The notes: generated by a model from the letters alone, not told the origin. Numbered from the stretch's first letter, positions 1 to 10,333 are shown. The stretch is 64,000 bases of DNA from Pararhizobium arenae (GCF_001931685.1 NZ_MOOY01000002.1:1-64000); one strand, 5' to 3'. Program-made: numbers and translations.

Positions 1-16
1 GCCAAAACTCAGGTAA

Positions 17-1888
<1,872 letters not shown>

Positions 1889-2106
1889 GGTATCCCCGAA
1901 TTCCTGCCGGGTACCTAGTGACAAGAGGGGGATGATACAAGCAAACCGCCCACAGTCTTTCCGATGGAGACTGGTCGCTATGCCGATTCAAGCGTAAACG
2001 CCGTTTGATGAAGTAATGGGGGGAGGCGGGTAGTAGGATTGAAAACGGCGTTATGGGCATGTCGATCCCAAAGTGCGGGACCGGCATCAATTGCGGGGCT
2101 GGCAGT

Positions 2107-2445
2107 TCAATATAGAGGTTGATCGCCGCAAAGAAGATGAGGCTTGCGCCGGAAACCCCATCCGGCCTCAGTATATTTGTCGATGAGATCGCCCAGTACC
2201 TGATCCGAGGCCGCCGGATCAAATCCCTGCTCCGCCAGCTTCTCCAGGATTGCATCCTCCACTACGTTCATACGGGCGGCATTGCCCTCCCGTTCGGCCA
2301 ACTTCGCAGTTCCCACGATCAGCCACTGCAACGCGATCCGGGCGATGTCGTCACGCCCGGGTCGGCGAAGTTGCTTCTGGCGATTCCGATATTCCTGCTG
2401 ACGCGCCCTTTGCTCACGAAGTCTGGTTGCTTTGGGCTTAGCCAT
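2107..2445 (-). CDS. Small conserved-looking protein of the recombinase module
   Basis: This 112-aa protein is basic in its first third (many Arg, Lys and Gln residues between 4 and 30), which could bind nucleic acid, followed by a mixed helical part ending near KPHLLCGDQPLY. I chose ATG 2445 because GGGAGG lies 7 bases upstream; the reading frame stays open further upstream but without a comparable ribosome site. It is on the same strand as the recombinase, 218 bp before its start. I do not recognise the family. Its position next to the integrase suggests an accessory or directionality role, but nothing in the sequence proves that. Confidence 0.65.
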   Translation of the reverse strand: MAKPKATRLREQRARQQEYRNRQKQLRRPGRDDIARIALQWLIVGTAKLAEREGNAARMNVVEDAILEKLAEQGFDPAASDQVLGDLIDKYTEAGWGFRRKPHLLCGDQPLY

Positions 2446-2634
2446 TGCTGCCTCCCGCAAACGTCGTTCGCCGCAGAATCGGAAATATCGTGCGCGGAAT
2501 CGATATTTGCAGGATTTGAATCGCGCGAAGAACAGCCGGAATGGAACGTATCGGAAATCGGTTGGGGCGGTGACTCCATCCGAAATCATGATCGACTACG
2601 CCGACCCAGCCCAGAAAAAGGGAAACGCGAGCCA

Positions 2635-3352
2635 TCATGTCCATTCGATGCCTCTCAGGCAGTCGACATAGCAAAGACCGCGGAAATCGCGTCGGTGGAC
2701 TTGCCGCATCCAGTTGCAGGCATCCTCCTCCGAACACCTGTCCGCCTCATAGGGAACAAAGAAGCTCGGTCGATATCGTTCACGGTGAAGCGGTATCCAG
2801 ATCAGGCCCTTGAAGCGAACGGGTTCTTGGTCATCCGTGATGTTCGCCCTGATCAGAGAAGACGTGGCGTCCTGGGCAAGGTTGAGCGCATGCCGCGCGG
2901 TGATGGCTGAAATCGGCATGACGAAGCGCGGCACTCGCGCTCCGTCCTCCACGAAGATCGTTTCCTGATACGGCAGCTCCAGGAGGTGTGTGTCGCCGTC
3001 GAATACCACGATCCGGTAGATGTCGATAAATCCAGATCGTTCCGGGTTCAGTCGGACAAGTGTGCCGTCGAACCGAATGGTGTTGCCTCCGATCGTCCCG
3101 AAAATCTTCTCTGCAAGCCTTCCTAGCTTCGTTGAGTGACATGCACATCCTGGAGACATAGGCTGTTTCCAGCACATGATCAGTTCTGCTGTCCACTTCT
3201 ATGCCAGACGACGTAACGAGGATTGTCACATCGCGGCCCGCGAAGGCGGGCTGACTGACAAAGACTGTTCTGTCGTCATCAATGAACGGCAGGGCGCGTT
3301 CGAATGAGAGCAGATCAAGGGGGCAGGGAACCTGTAATGTGTCACACATCAT
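2635..3352 (-). pseudogene. Third copy of the repeated unknown domain, split by a frameshift
   Basis: The gene starts at ATG 3352, which overlaps the TGA of the upstream gene (ATGA), so it was probably translationally coupled. The first frame runs to about MCMSLNEARKACRE, near 3115. The homologous continuation (GTIGGNTIRFDGTLV, LPYQETIFVED, LIWIPLHRERYRPSFF) is in the +1 frame down to the stop at 2635. The combined product would be about 238 aa and matches both halves of the 489-aa neighbour along its whole length. The shift lies between about 3105 and 3145. It could be a genuine disabling mutation, a sequencing error or, less likely, programmed frameshifting; no classic slippery run is evident. 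Confidence 0.7.
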
Positions 3353-4818
3353 CTCCACGAGCTGATCTCCATGTCGTCCAACTCGTAGAGATCATCCACT
3401 TGCTTGGAAAATAGCTCATCAAGGAAATTCAGGGCTTCGCTCCGCGGCAGGAGATCAAGTTCGACGGGCATGTGGAAACTTGGTCGATATCTGTCGTCAT
3501 TGACGGGCAGCCACAAGACTCCAGTGACCGGAACTGGCGCAGGCCCGGTTCGGTCTGCATGCATCGCCGAACAAGCGAGCTTTCTCAAAGTGTGAAGCGA
3601 TTGCTCGGCTGTTTCCGTGGATATCCACGTGAAGAGTTGACGATCGAACGTCTCGTCCGTGTCGAAAATCTCCTCGTCGTAAGGGAACTCCGCGACCGGC
3701 TTCCCGGCATTGAAGACGGCGACACGACAAATGCGCGGGCGGGATGGGCCACCTTGCTGCTCGGCAACCATCCGGCCATCCAGGCGGACGCAGTTAGCGG
3801 GCAGCCTCCTTGTGACGCGATCAAAGAAGGTCCGGAGCCCCTCGGCGCTATGGTCGCAAAGATTGCGCAATGCTGCTGCATCTTCCTCCTCCAGATCGCC
3901 TTCCATCTCGGGATCATTTTGCGTCAGGACGACGGAGCAATCAGGACCTTCGAAGATGGGGTAGCCGACATAGGTCACCTCTCTGTCAAGCCAGGGCATC
4001 ATGTCTTCGGCTGTAAGGACCTGTCGGCATTCCGACAGGACAGTGGCGCTCGACCTCGATGGATGAATACAGCCCAAGGCTGACGGTCGTGCCAATCCGG
4101 GACCATCTGCATTCAGCACACCGGTTGATGCTGCCGCATGCGGCGCTTCTGAGAACCCGGAAATGCTTCCCGTGGATGGTCGGTCGCCCGCACGCTCACG
4201 AGCAGATTGCGTGAGCGGCACGATAAATGACGGGGCGCTTCCGATATCGTCGGCTACCCATAAAACCGCATCCATATTGGCGCTCACACCTGAATAGGGT
4301 CTGTCGAATCTGTACGCGAACGCCCGCGACAACTCGTCGGCCAGACCAAGCGCGGCCGCGGCTCCGGCTTTGCTGATATCCAGATGGTGACGAACGTAGA
4401 CCGTGTCGTCCCCATCTGGAAATTCCGGAATGATGAGTTTCTGACGCACAGGCTTGCTGTCTTTGAGCAGGCAGATGCGGACGAAATCGATGACGAATTG
4501 GTCGGTGCCTTCGATGGGCAGTGCCCGGCCGTCGAGCCGGATCGCGTCGCAACCCAGTCCGCCAAGGTACCTTCGCAAGCCGGTCAGCATCTGGCGATCA
4601 AGGCCGCCCGGTTTACTACCGCAAGCGATATCGAAGGGTGGATCGATAATGAGGTCCGTAAGCGTAACGGTCACGCTGATGGCAGGCCCGCTATACACCG
4701 GACGAGCGCGATAACGTACCGACTTCTCGGCCAGATAGGCGTTGACCGTCTCTGCGGTATAGACATGCGGGATCGAGTGCGCACACGCGGGCGCTGTTGA
4801 AGCTAAGTGATTGTTCAT
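3349..4818 (-). CDS. Unknown protein made of two tandem copies of a ~200-aa domain
   Basis: This 489-aa protein has no signal peptide or membrane segment that I can see. Residues about 20-215 and 255-470 are diverged copies of one domain. Each has a V-x-Y-x-G-P-like strand near its start, then an [IV]RLDGR motif, an acidic PEF/EFPYDEEIFD strand, and a closing W-[LV]-x-D-x-x-x-x-PSF-x-[MV]P motif. The linker (about 216-254) is low in structure. The frameshifted gene downstream carries a third copy and overlaps this one by 4 bases. The family is not one I recognise. No catalytic motif is evident, so a structural or binding role is as likely as an enzymatic one. ATG 4818 is the first in-frame start; its ribosome site is weak. 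Confidence 0.72.
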   Translation of the reverse strand: MNNHLASTAPACAHSIPHVYTAETVNAYLAEKSVRYRARPVYSGPAISVTVTLTDLIIDPPFDIACGSKPGGLDRQMLTGLRRYLGGLGCDAIRLDGRALPIEGTDQFVIDFVRICLLKDSKPVRQKLIIPEFPDGDDTVYVRHHLDISKAGAAAALGLADELSRAFAYRFDRPYSGVSANMDAVLWVADDIGSAPSFIVPLTQSARERAGDRPSTGSISGFSEAPHAAASTGVLNADGPGLARPSALGCIHPSRSSATVLSECRQVLTAEDMMPWLDREVTYVGYPIFEGPDCSVVLTQNDPEMEGDLEEEDAAALRNLCDHSAEGLRTFFDRVTRRLPANCVRLDGRMVAEQQGGPSRPRICRVAVFNAGKPVAEFPYDEEIFDTDETFDRQLFTWISTETAEQSLHTLRKLACSAMHADRTGPAPVPVTGVLWLPVNDDRYRPSFHMPVELDLLPRSEALNFLDELFSKQVDDLYELDDMEISSWR

Positions 4819-5032
4819 GTTTGGAGATCTGTGTTGAAACTATAAATAGGCTGTGGCCATTCCCTAGACCTGTCAAGTGGAAAATCCGCCGATAGATTCT
4901 CGCGATCCAGAACCGGCATGAATGATTGGTGCCAGGACGATCGGATTCAAAGGTCCGAGGGGAAGGTAACGAAGGCTGCCGTACAGGTTATCGGCACACG
5001 GAGAGCTGGCCCTGCCTCTAAACGGCGTTGTC

Positions 5033-5159
5033 GTTTGAATCGGTGATATCGAAACAGGAATCAGTGGCAACGCCTACAGCGTTTGACCGAGAATCGCGGT
5101 CGAGTGAGTTTGAATCGCCGAGCGGCAGCCTTGAATCGGAACTGTCGGGTTTTGAATCG
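5033..5159 (+). repeat. Iterated TTGAATCG motif, 21-bp periodicity
   Basis: There are four copies of TTGAATCG at 5035, 5110, 5131 and 5152, with the last three exactly 21 bp apart (two helical turns). Three of the four are preceded by a further T. One inverse copy (CGATTCAA) occurs at 1983-1990 near the recombinase start. The spacing places the copies on one face of the helix, as expected for cooperative protein binding. Confidence 0.6.
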
Positions 5160-5178
5160 AGAGTGTGCAAAGCATTTT

Positions 5179-5234
5179 AACGTAAGAAAAGGTGTCCTGC
5201 TTTGCTTATGCGGTAATGCAGGACATCTTACGTT
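5179..5234. repeat. Large stem-loop with bulge
   Basis: The arms AACGTAAGA + TGTCCTGC (5179-5187, 5193-5200) pair with GCAGGACA + TCTTACGTT (5218-5234). The left arm has a 5-nt bulge (AAAGG) and the loop is 17 nt. The 17 paired positions are perfect. Confidence 0.6.
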
Positions 5235-5254
5235 CGAACGGATGTGATCCGATG

Positions 5255-5283
5255 GTAAGACGCATCAATGTGCTGCGTCTTAC
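5255..5283. repeat. Perfect 10-bp inverted repeat
   Basis: GTAAGACGCA (5255-5264) and TGCGTCTTAC (5274-5283) flank a 9-nt loop. The outer bases GTAAGA/TCTTAC are shared with the bulged stem 20 bp to the left, so the two structures could form alternative pairings. Confidence 0.6.
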
Positions 5284-5321
5284 AGGGGCTGGGGTCAAAG
5301 TCAGCTAGGCAATGTTGACAT

Positions 5322-5341
5322 CCCGGACATTCGCGTCCGGG
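5322..5341 (-). terminator. Hairpin just downstream of the AAA+/M41-like gene
   Basis: CCCGGAC (5322-5328) and GTCCGGG (5335-5341) form a 7-bp stem with a 6-nt loop, 12 bp past the stop at 5354. No T-run follows on the minus strand, so it is at best a weak or factor-dependent terminator. Confidence 0.35.
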
Positions 5342-5353
5342 CTGTCGAAGCCG

Positions 5354-7573
5354 TCAGGCTTTGCGCTTCGATCCAGGCATCGTCGCGCGGACCGCGGTCA
5401 GATTTCGCCGATTCCGAAGTTCAGCTTCGATCGCTGAAACCCGCTCTGGGGTCAGTTTGCCGGTGGCGATCAATTCCTCTGTGAGCCGGACAATCAAGTG
5501 CCGGTCATCCCTGAGAATAGAAGTGGCTCGTTCCATCTCTGTCTTCAGCATGTGATCGATGCGCGCGCAAAGCTGCGGATCGTTCCGTCGCAAATGTTCC
5601 AGGCTGTCGTCACTGATCGCCTTGCTGAAGCGGAGTGTCCCGCCCATGCCGAACTGGGTCTCGGCAAGAGTCGCCATTCGCGTCGCCATGGCGAGGTCCG
5701 AGCGATCATCGCCACCTGCGCCATCACTTGTCGTCCCAAGCACCAACCTCTCCGCCGCGATACCGCCAAGACAGACCGCGATCTGATCGAAGTAAAATTG
5801 ATTGTCTCGCCGCCGTACGGAGGCGATCTCGAAACAAGCTCGTCCCCCAGTCGACACTGCCGTTCCGCTGGAGATTTGATAGGCCAGATCCGTGCCGAGA
5901 TATTTGCCGTGGCTGAGCCGAAGGCCGACGATTGTGTGCCCGATCTCGTGGATCGCGTTGCCGCGCAAATGCGCGGCATCGAGCCTGATGACCTCGGGTA
6001 GGGCGGCCGCGACATCGCCGACCAGAATCTCTCGTCCTGCGCGGCGTGCCACGCGCTTGGCATCGCGCACGGCCTTCGCAAGATCCGCCCCCGACATCCC
6101 CTCAGTGCATGTAGCCAATCTTGAGAGATCGCCGACTGAAATTGCCTGGTTCAGTTGTTGATGAAGGATCGCGATCCGATCCGGCGCACTAGGAAGCGGG
6201 ATCTCGACATGCTTGTCGAGCCGTCCGGACCGGACGATCGCGGGATCGATGCGTGCAATATTATTGGTCGCGCCGACGACGACAACGCCTTCTCGTCCGT
6301 CGACGCCGTCCAGGCATTCAAGGAAGGCGTTGATGACTTGGACGGAGTAGTCCCGATGGTCGTGCGTAAACGTGTCACGGTCACCGAAGCTGTCCAATTC
6401 GTCAATAAAGAGGATCGCTGGCGCTTGCTTACTCGCGCGCGCGAAATCTCGGCGCATGGCTTTGAGCAGATCGCCGAGATGGCCACAGGCTTGCCATCGT
6501 CCAAGGGATGCCGCGATCAGGTTTGCGCCGCACTCTTTTGCAAGGGCCTTCGCGAAAACTGTTTTGCCGACCCCCGGCGGCCCGGAAAGGACGATGCCGC
6601 GATCGACTTCCGCCCAAGGCAGTTCGCCTGCCGACCATGAGCGGAGATCCCGTGCCAGCTCGATACCCCAGGTTTTGGCTGGGCCGTACCCGAACATCTG
6701 GCCAAGCATCGAGGTCTCGGGCTCGGATCTGGCAATCGGTTTTTGGCAGGCAGCGCTCTCAAGGCGCTGGATGACATCCCGGGCGCTCCGGCCTGGGCGC
6801 AGTGTTGGCCAGACCAGATTCAATGGATGAGCCAGAATCCGTTCTGCTTCATCAACCGACAACGCAACTTTGTTGACCATCCGTGATGCGGCCTGAAGGT
6901 CGCGGGCCGAGATGGGGACGAGGTCGAGGATCGCGTCGGCTGCAAGGCCCAGCGTGTGCGGGATCGCAGCCCGGTTCTCGGCAATGCCAAAGAGCCGGGC
7001 TTTGTTCTGATACTGGTCGACAAAATTTGAGAGGAGCGACCGTTCGAGGACGAAACCCGCATGAGCGGTCCGGCTCGCCCGCCAGCCGACTATGCGGCGG
7101 GCGAAGGCATCGATCACGAAAGCGACGTAAACGAAGCCCTGCCAAGTGGCCACATACGTGAAATCGGAAAGCCACAGCATGTTCGGCGCGGGCGCGAAGA
7201 AGTGCCGGTTCACGCGGTCGAGCGGGCATGGAGCTGCTTTGTCCGACACCGTGGTTCTGACGGGCTTGCCGCGAATGATGCCTTGAAGCCCCATCATTCT
7301 CATGAGCCTTGCGACGGTGCAGCGAGCGATATCAAAGCCTTCTCGCTGCAACTGCCGCCAGACTTTCCGAACGCCATAGACCTGGAAGTTCTCGCTGAAC
7401 ACCCGGCGTATCTCGATCTTCAAGGCCATGTCGCGACGGGTGCGGGCCGACAGGCGATCCACGTCCGTGCGCTTGGCGATGACCTCATAATAGGTGGACG
7501 GGGCAATCCGCAGCAGTCTGCAGATCGGCTCGACCCCGAGCACCGGGCGGTGTTCGTCGATGAAGGAAATCAT
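5354..7573 (-). CDS. Chimera: truncated IS3 OrfB fused in frame to a soluble FtsH-like AAA+/M41 protein
   Basis: The open frame encodes 739 aa. Residues 1 to about 175 are the start of an IS3-family OrfB (HTH_21-like region and the first catalytic Asp in WLSDFTYV). The match to transposase stops after HAGFVL, near position 7050. The remainder resembles FtsH-type proteins: Walker A GPPGVGKT (about residue 328), Walker B FLFIDELD-like ILFIDELD (about 389), a second region of homology ending [15 protein letters not shown], and the zinc-peptidase motif HEIGH (about 540) with a downstream [10 protein letters not shown] segment supplying a likely third ligand. No membrane helices are visible. The IS insertion or deletion evidently removed the original start. 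Translation could begin at ATG 7573, which overlaps the OrfA stop. Whether the fusion is made or works is unknown. Confidence 0.75.
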   Translation of the reverse strand: MISFIDEHRPVLGVEPICRLLRIAPSTYYEVIAKRTDVDRLSARTRRDMALKIEIRRVFSENFQVYGVRKVWRQLQREGFDIARCTVARLMRMMGLQGIIRGKPVRTTVSDKAAPCPLDRVNRHFFAPAPNMLWLSDFTYVATWQGFVYVAFVIDAFARRIVGWRASRTAHAGFVLERSLLSNFVDQYQNKARLFGIAENRAAIPHTLGLAADAILDLVPISARDLQAASRMVNKVALSVDEAERILAHPLNLVWPTLRPGRSARDVIQRLESAACQKPIARSEPETSMLGQMFGYGPAKTWGIELARDLRSWSAGELPWAEVDRGIVLSGPPGVGKTVFAKALAKECGANLIAASLGRWQACGHLGDLLKAMRRDFARASKQAPAILFIDELDSFGDRDTFTHDHRDYSVQVINAFLECLDGVDGREGVVVVGATNNIARIDPAIVRSGRLDKHVEIPLPSAPDRIAILHQQLNQAISVGDLSRLATCTEGMSGADLAKAVRDAKRVARRAGREILVGDVAAALPEVIRLDAAHLRGNAIHEIGHTIVGLRLSHGKYLGTDLAYQISSGTAVSTGGRACFEIASVRRRDNQFYFDQIAVCLGGIAAERLVLGTTSDGAGGDDRSDLAMATRMATLAETQFGMGGTLRFSKAISDDSLEHLRRNDPQLCARIDHMLKTEMERATSILRDDRHLIVRLTEELIATGKLTPERVSAIEAELRNRRNLTAVRATMPGSKRKA

Positions 7574-7949
7574 CGCTTCAGTGGGCGGTCGAGCTCCGCC
7601 ATCGCAAAATAAGCACTCGCCTTGCGCAGAATCTCGTTGGCCTGACGAAGCTCGCGGTTCTCCCGTTCCAGAGCCTTCATCTTCTCCGCCACATCGCTCG
7701 GCAGGCCAGCACGCTTGCCGCTGTCGACTTCGGACTTCCTGACCCATTCATTCAGCGTATGCGCCGAGCAGCCGATCTTGGCGGCAATCGAAGAAATCGC
7801 AGCCCAGCGGGAAGGATGCTCGGCTTCATGATCCGTCACCATTCGAACGGCGCGAGCGCGGACTTCAGGAGAGAATTTATTCGTTGTCTTGCTTGTCATA
7901 GACCCTACTTCTCACGAGTTGGGGTCTCCGGCAAACCCGGGGCGGTTCA
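7050..7949 (-). mobile_element. IS3-family element, right part missing
   Basis: The OrfA-side terminal repeat is at 7949-7921, beginning TGAACCGCCCCGGG on the minus strand, a form typical of one group of IS3 elements. OrfA is complete, but OrfB stops about two thirds short and continues as the AAA+/M41-like sequence. I find no matching opposite terminal repeat between 5354 and 7100, so a deletion has removed the far end and whatever sequence began the host gene. The position near 7050 is approximate. Confidence 0.8.
7570..7899 (-). CDS. IS3-family transposase OrfA
   Basis: This 109-aa protein has a helix-turn-helix (about 20-60, [17 protein letters not shown]) and a leucine-zipper-like helix (about 70-100, [20 protein letters not shown]), the usual plan for IS3 OrfA, which provides DNA binding for transposase. 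Its TGA (7572-7570) overlaps the ATG of OrfB at 7573, so OrfB may be made by termination-reinitiation. OrfA looks intact, but its OrfB partner has lost the catalytic C-terminal half, so this copy cannot transpose by itself. Confidence 0.9.
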   Translation of the reverse strand: MTSKTTNKFSPEVRARAVRMVTDHEAEHPSRWAAISSIAAKIGCSAHTLNEWVRKSEVDSGKRAGLPSDVAEKMKALERENRELRQANEILRKASAYFAMAELDRPLKR

Positions 7950-8211
7950 GGTCGAATGCTGTGTGTGTGCGGTCGCCCCTTGAACTACACCGGATGTTGC
8001 TCCCGAAATCTGCGGTTCGTGCCTCCAGGAAATCAGATGCCGGATTGGCCGAAGTTTCCTGCACCAGAAACCACGGTCGACCGAGGTCTTAACAATATCT
8101 AAACAATATCAATAACTTAATTCTTTTGATACTGGAATCTTCATCTTGGCGATTGACGTGCGGAGAAATTGGCCGAACCCTTTTAAGTATCGCTACTCCC
8201 GGAAATACAAT

Positions 8212-8730
8212 ATGTCCCGTCATCCCCTGAACCTCTCCATCAATGACCGCATGGAGCGAGATCCCAAAACTGTTCTTCTTATTGACGCTCTCGTGAACGG
8301 TAGATTATCTCCAACGATAGACCTTTGTGAGCTTGCGGATCATCCCGAACTACGCTTTGAAGATAGTTATCAGGCTCTGGCTTATATGCGGCATGCCTGC
8401 CGGATTATCGTCGACCGCGAAAAATTTACCTTGCTGCTTGTCACGTATGACACTCAGGTCTGCCTTGGGCAGGTCGATCGAGCGCGCAGCGAAACGCAGG
8501 ATGAATGCGGCTTTGCACTTTCGAAAATTGCGGCCGACTATGTCAGAAAATGCGCGGCTACAAATGACGAGATCGAGTCGCTCGATATCATCGCGATGCC
8601 ACTCGGCCAATATCAGGCTGAGCACGGTAGGGCCGTCGATCAATATGGCGTCTCGCTTGGATTTTATCCCTCCGACTATCTTGAGGTGATGCAGGCCGCG
8701 TTGAGCCTGTTGGTCCCTGACGCTGCGTAG
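8212..8730 (+). CDS. Hypothetical protein
   Basis: The predicted product is 172 aa from ATG 8212; an in-frame TTG at 8146 is possible but less likely. It is a soluble, mixed-composition protein with no motif that I recognise. The segment MERDPKTVLLIDALVNGRLS and an acidic C-terminus ending near LLVPDAA are the most distinctive parts. It stands alone between the IS3 fragment and the deleted IS3 element, in a different strand orientation from the left-end genes. The AT-rich upstream stretch (8096-8130) could hold a promoter. It is probably a real gene given its length and codon use, but this is not certain. Confidence 0.5.
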   Translation: MSRHPLNLSINDRMERDPKTVLLIDALVNGRLSPTIDLCELADHPELRFEDSYQALAYMRHACRIIVDREKFTLLLVTYDTQVCLGQVDRARSETQDECGFALSKIAADYVRKCAATNDEIESLDIIAMPLGQYQAEHGRAVDQYGVSLGFYPSDYLEVMQAALSLLVPDAA

Positions 8731-8813
8731 TCCGACCCTCGGTCGCCATCCAATACTCATCGAACAATTTAACCGGACCTGCCCACCTGGAGGGCCGTAG
8801 GAGAAACTATGTC

Positions 8814-9113
8814 TGAATGGCCCCGAGATTTGTAGACGCCTTCTTTCCTAATTTTGAGGCAAGAAGAGCATCATGAGCAAATCGAATTTCACCGAAGAAT
8901 TTAAGCGTGACGCTGTGCGCCAGATCACTGAGCGGGGTTATCCGGTAGGGAGGTCTCTCCGCGGCTGGGGGCAGCCAGCGTTCGCTCTGCGAACAGAAGA
9001 AGAAGTTCGGCACGACAAACGGCAAGCCCAGGAACGCGATGCTTTCGACCGTAGAGTTTGAACAGCAGCAGAAAATCTAACCCGGCGGTGTCTAAGAAAC
9101 TCGCGGCTATTCA
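8814..9113 (+). mobile_element. 300-bp internally deleted IS3-family element (MITE-like)
   Basis: The ends form 27-bp imperfect inverted repeats: 8814-8840, beginning TGAATGGCCCCGAG, and the complement of 9087-9113, beginning TGAATAGCCGCGAG, match at about 20 positions. Between them lies only the start of an OrfA. The end sequence resembles the IS2/IS51 branch of IS3. With both ends kept and the transposase lost, it could in principle be moved in trans by a complete relative. Confidence 0.75.
8873..9061 (+). pseudogene. IS3 OrfA fragment, frameshifted
   Basis: The first 26 residues (MSKSNFTEEFKRDAVRQITE, then RGYPV) are a clear IS3 OrfA start. The frame then slips, and the expected helix-turn-helix residues reappear in another frame over about 8950-9040 before the coding match ends. 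It is not functional. Confidence 0.8.
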
Positions 9114-9153
9114 AAGTCCTTCGGTATGAACCGCATATCATTGCGCTGAAATT
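9107..9153. repeat. 47-bp dispersed repeat, copy 1
   Basis: Forty-two of 47 bases match 56551-56597 in the same orientation. On the minus strand both copies can be read as FQRNDMRF[I/T]PKDFE followed by TAG, and four of the five differences are silent in that frame. This copy overlaps the right end of the 300-bp IS remnant. Confidence 0.7.
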
Positions 9154-9295
9154 CGATTTGCGCATAACTCCTTTGGAAAGCGTGCGATCTTCTCCGCCGC
9201 CGCCGGTCGAACCCACCCCAGTATACAAACCAGATTTTTCGTGTGCCCGTTTCGAATTGGAAAATTCTGCCTGTCTCTGAATTTTGATCTAATAA

Positions 9296-9312
9296 TATAT
9301 AGATATTATAGA
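9296..9312 (+). promoter_or_regulatory. Candidate LysR-type operator upstream of the first CUT2 operon
   Basis: TATAT-N7-ATAGA is one mismatch from the TCTAT-N7-ATAGA consensus seen at other sulfur genes here. It lies in an AT-rich palindromic stretch (9287-9313), 17 bp before the start codon of the substrate-binding protein. Confidence 0.45.
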
Positions 9313-9328
9313 TAATTTGGAGGCTGAC

Positions 9329-10333
9329 ATGAGCAATGAATTTCTGGGTGGCGTGAACCGCCGCAATCTTTTGAAGCTGACCGCTGCTGCCGGGGCGGTC
9401 GCTGGGGTTGGGCTTCTGGCGAACCGTCCGGCGTTTGCCGAGCAAGAGCTTTCGCTCAAGGGCAAGCGTATCGGCATCAGCACGGCCGGCACCGATCACT
9501 TCTTTGACCTGCAGGCCTACAATGCCCAGATCGAGGAAGTGAAGCGTCTAGGTGGTGAGCCGATCCCGGTCGATGCCGGCCGCAACGACGGCAAGCTCGT
9601 CTCGCAGCTTCAGACGCTCATTGCGCAGAAGCCGGATGCGATCGTTCAGCTGCTCGGCACCGTCAGCGTTATCGATCCCTGGCTGAAAAAGGCGCGTGAT
9701 GCCGGCATTCCGGTGCTGACCATCGACGTCGGCACGACCAACTCGATCAACAACTCCACCTCCGACAACTGGGCGATCGGCAAGGATCTGGCGCTGCAGC
9801 TCGTCTCCGATATCGGCGGTGAAGGCAACATCGTGGTGTTCAACGGCTTCTATGGCGTGACCCCCTGCGCCATCCGCTATGACCAGCTGGTCAATGTCAT
9901 CAAGTATTTTCCCAAGGTGCAGATCATCCAGCCGGAACTGCGCGACGTCATCCCGAACACGGTTCAGGATGCCTTCACCCAGATCACGGCGATCCTCAAC
10001 AAATATCCGGAAAAGGGTTCCATCAAGGCCATCTGGTCGGCCTGGGATATTCCGCAGCTCGGCGCCACCCAGGCGTTGACCGCGGCCGGCCGCACCGAGA
10101 TCAAGACCTACGGCGTCGATGGCAGTCCGGAAGTCCTGCAACTGGTCGCCGATCCGAACTCGCCGGCCGCCGCCGATGTCGCCCAGCAGCCGGCCGAACT
10201 CGGCCGCACCGCCATCCGCAACGTTGCCAAGCTCCTCGCTGGCGGCACCCTGCCGCGCGAAACCTATGTTCCGGCGTTGCTCGCCAACAAGGAAAACGTC
10301 GGCGAAATCTCCAAGAAGCTCGGGCTGGGCTGA
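9329..10333 (+). CDS. Sugar-type (CUT2) ABC transporter substrate-binding protein
   Basis: This 334-aa periplasmic binding protein is of the RbsB-like fold. The N-terminus has a twin-arginine signal (NRRNLLKLT followed by a hydrophobic stretch and AFA cleavage site), so it is probably exported folded by Tat. The body shows the family's two-lobed pattern, with GKRIGISTAGTDHFFDLQAY near the start of the mature protein and TYGVDGSPEVLQLV in the second lobe. ATG 9329 is preceded by GGAGG at 9319-9323. It opens an operon with an ATPase, two permeases and an SfnB-like flavoprotein. That link points to a sulfur-containing ligand instead of a plain sugar, which is an inference. Confidence 0.9.
   Translation: MSNEFLGGVNRRNLLKLTAAAGAVAGVGLLANRPAFAEQELSLKGKRIGISTAGTDHFFDLQAYNAQIEEVKRLGGEPIPVDAGRNDGKLVSQLQTLIAQKPDAIVQLLGTVSVIDPWLKKARDAGIPVLTIDVGTTNSINNSTSDNWAIGKDLALQLVSDIGGEGNIVVFNGFYGVTPCAIRYDQLVNVIKYFPKVQIIQPELRDVIPNTVQDAFTQITAILNKYPEKGSIKAIWSAWDIPQLGATQALTAAGRTEIKTYGVDGSPEVLQLVADPNSPAAADVAQQPAELGRTAIRNVAKLLAGGTLPRETYVPALLANKENVGEISKKLGLG

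Larger units (their letters stand above)
4819..5353. other. 535-bp noncoding block with iterated repeats and hairpins
   Basis: No credible gene lies here. The stretch holds four copies of TTGAATCG on the plus strand (5035-5042, 5110-5117, 5131-5138, 5152-5159), the last three spaced exactly 21 bp apart. Three inverted repeats follow, at 5179-5234, 5255-5283 and 5322-5341. Regularly spaced short repeats of this sort resemble transposase-binding sites at the ends of some transposons. I cannot assign the block to a known element. Confidence 0.6.

Noticed and set aside
2119-2910. 263-codon plus-strand frame opposite the small recombinase-module gene
   Set aside because: No ribosome site or recognisable motif. 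The minus-strand reading has a strong GGGAGG start and fits its neighbours.
9107-9499. 130-codon minus-strand frame ending in the 47-bp repeat
   Set aside because: Most of it is antisense to the start of the CUT2 binding-protein gene, and there is no ribosome site. Only the last 14 codons show signs of coding constraint, so I report just the repeat.
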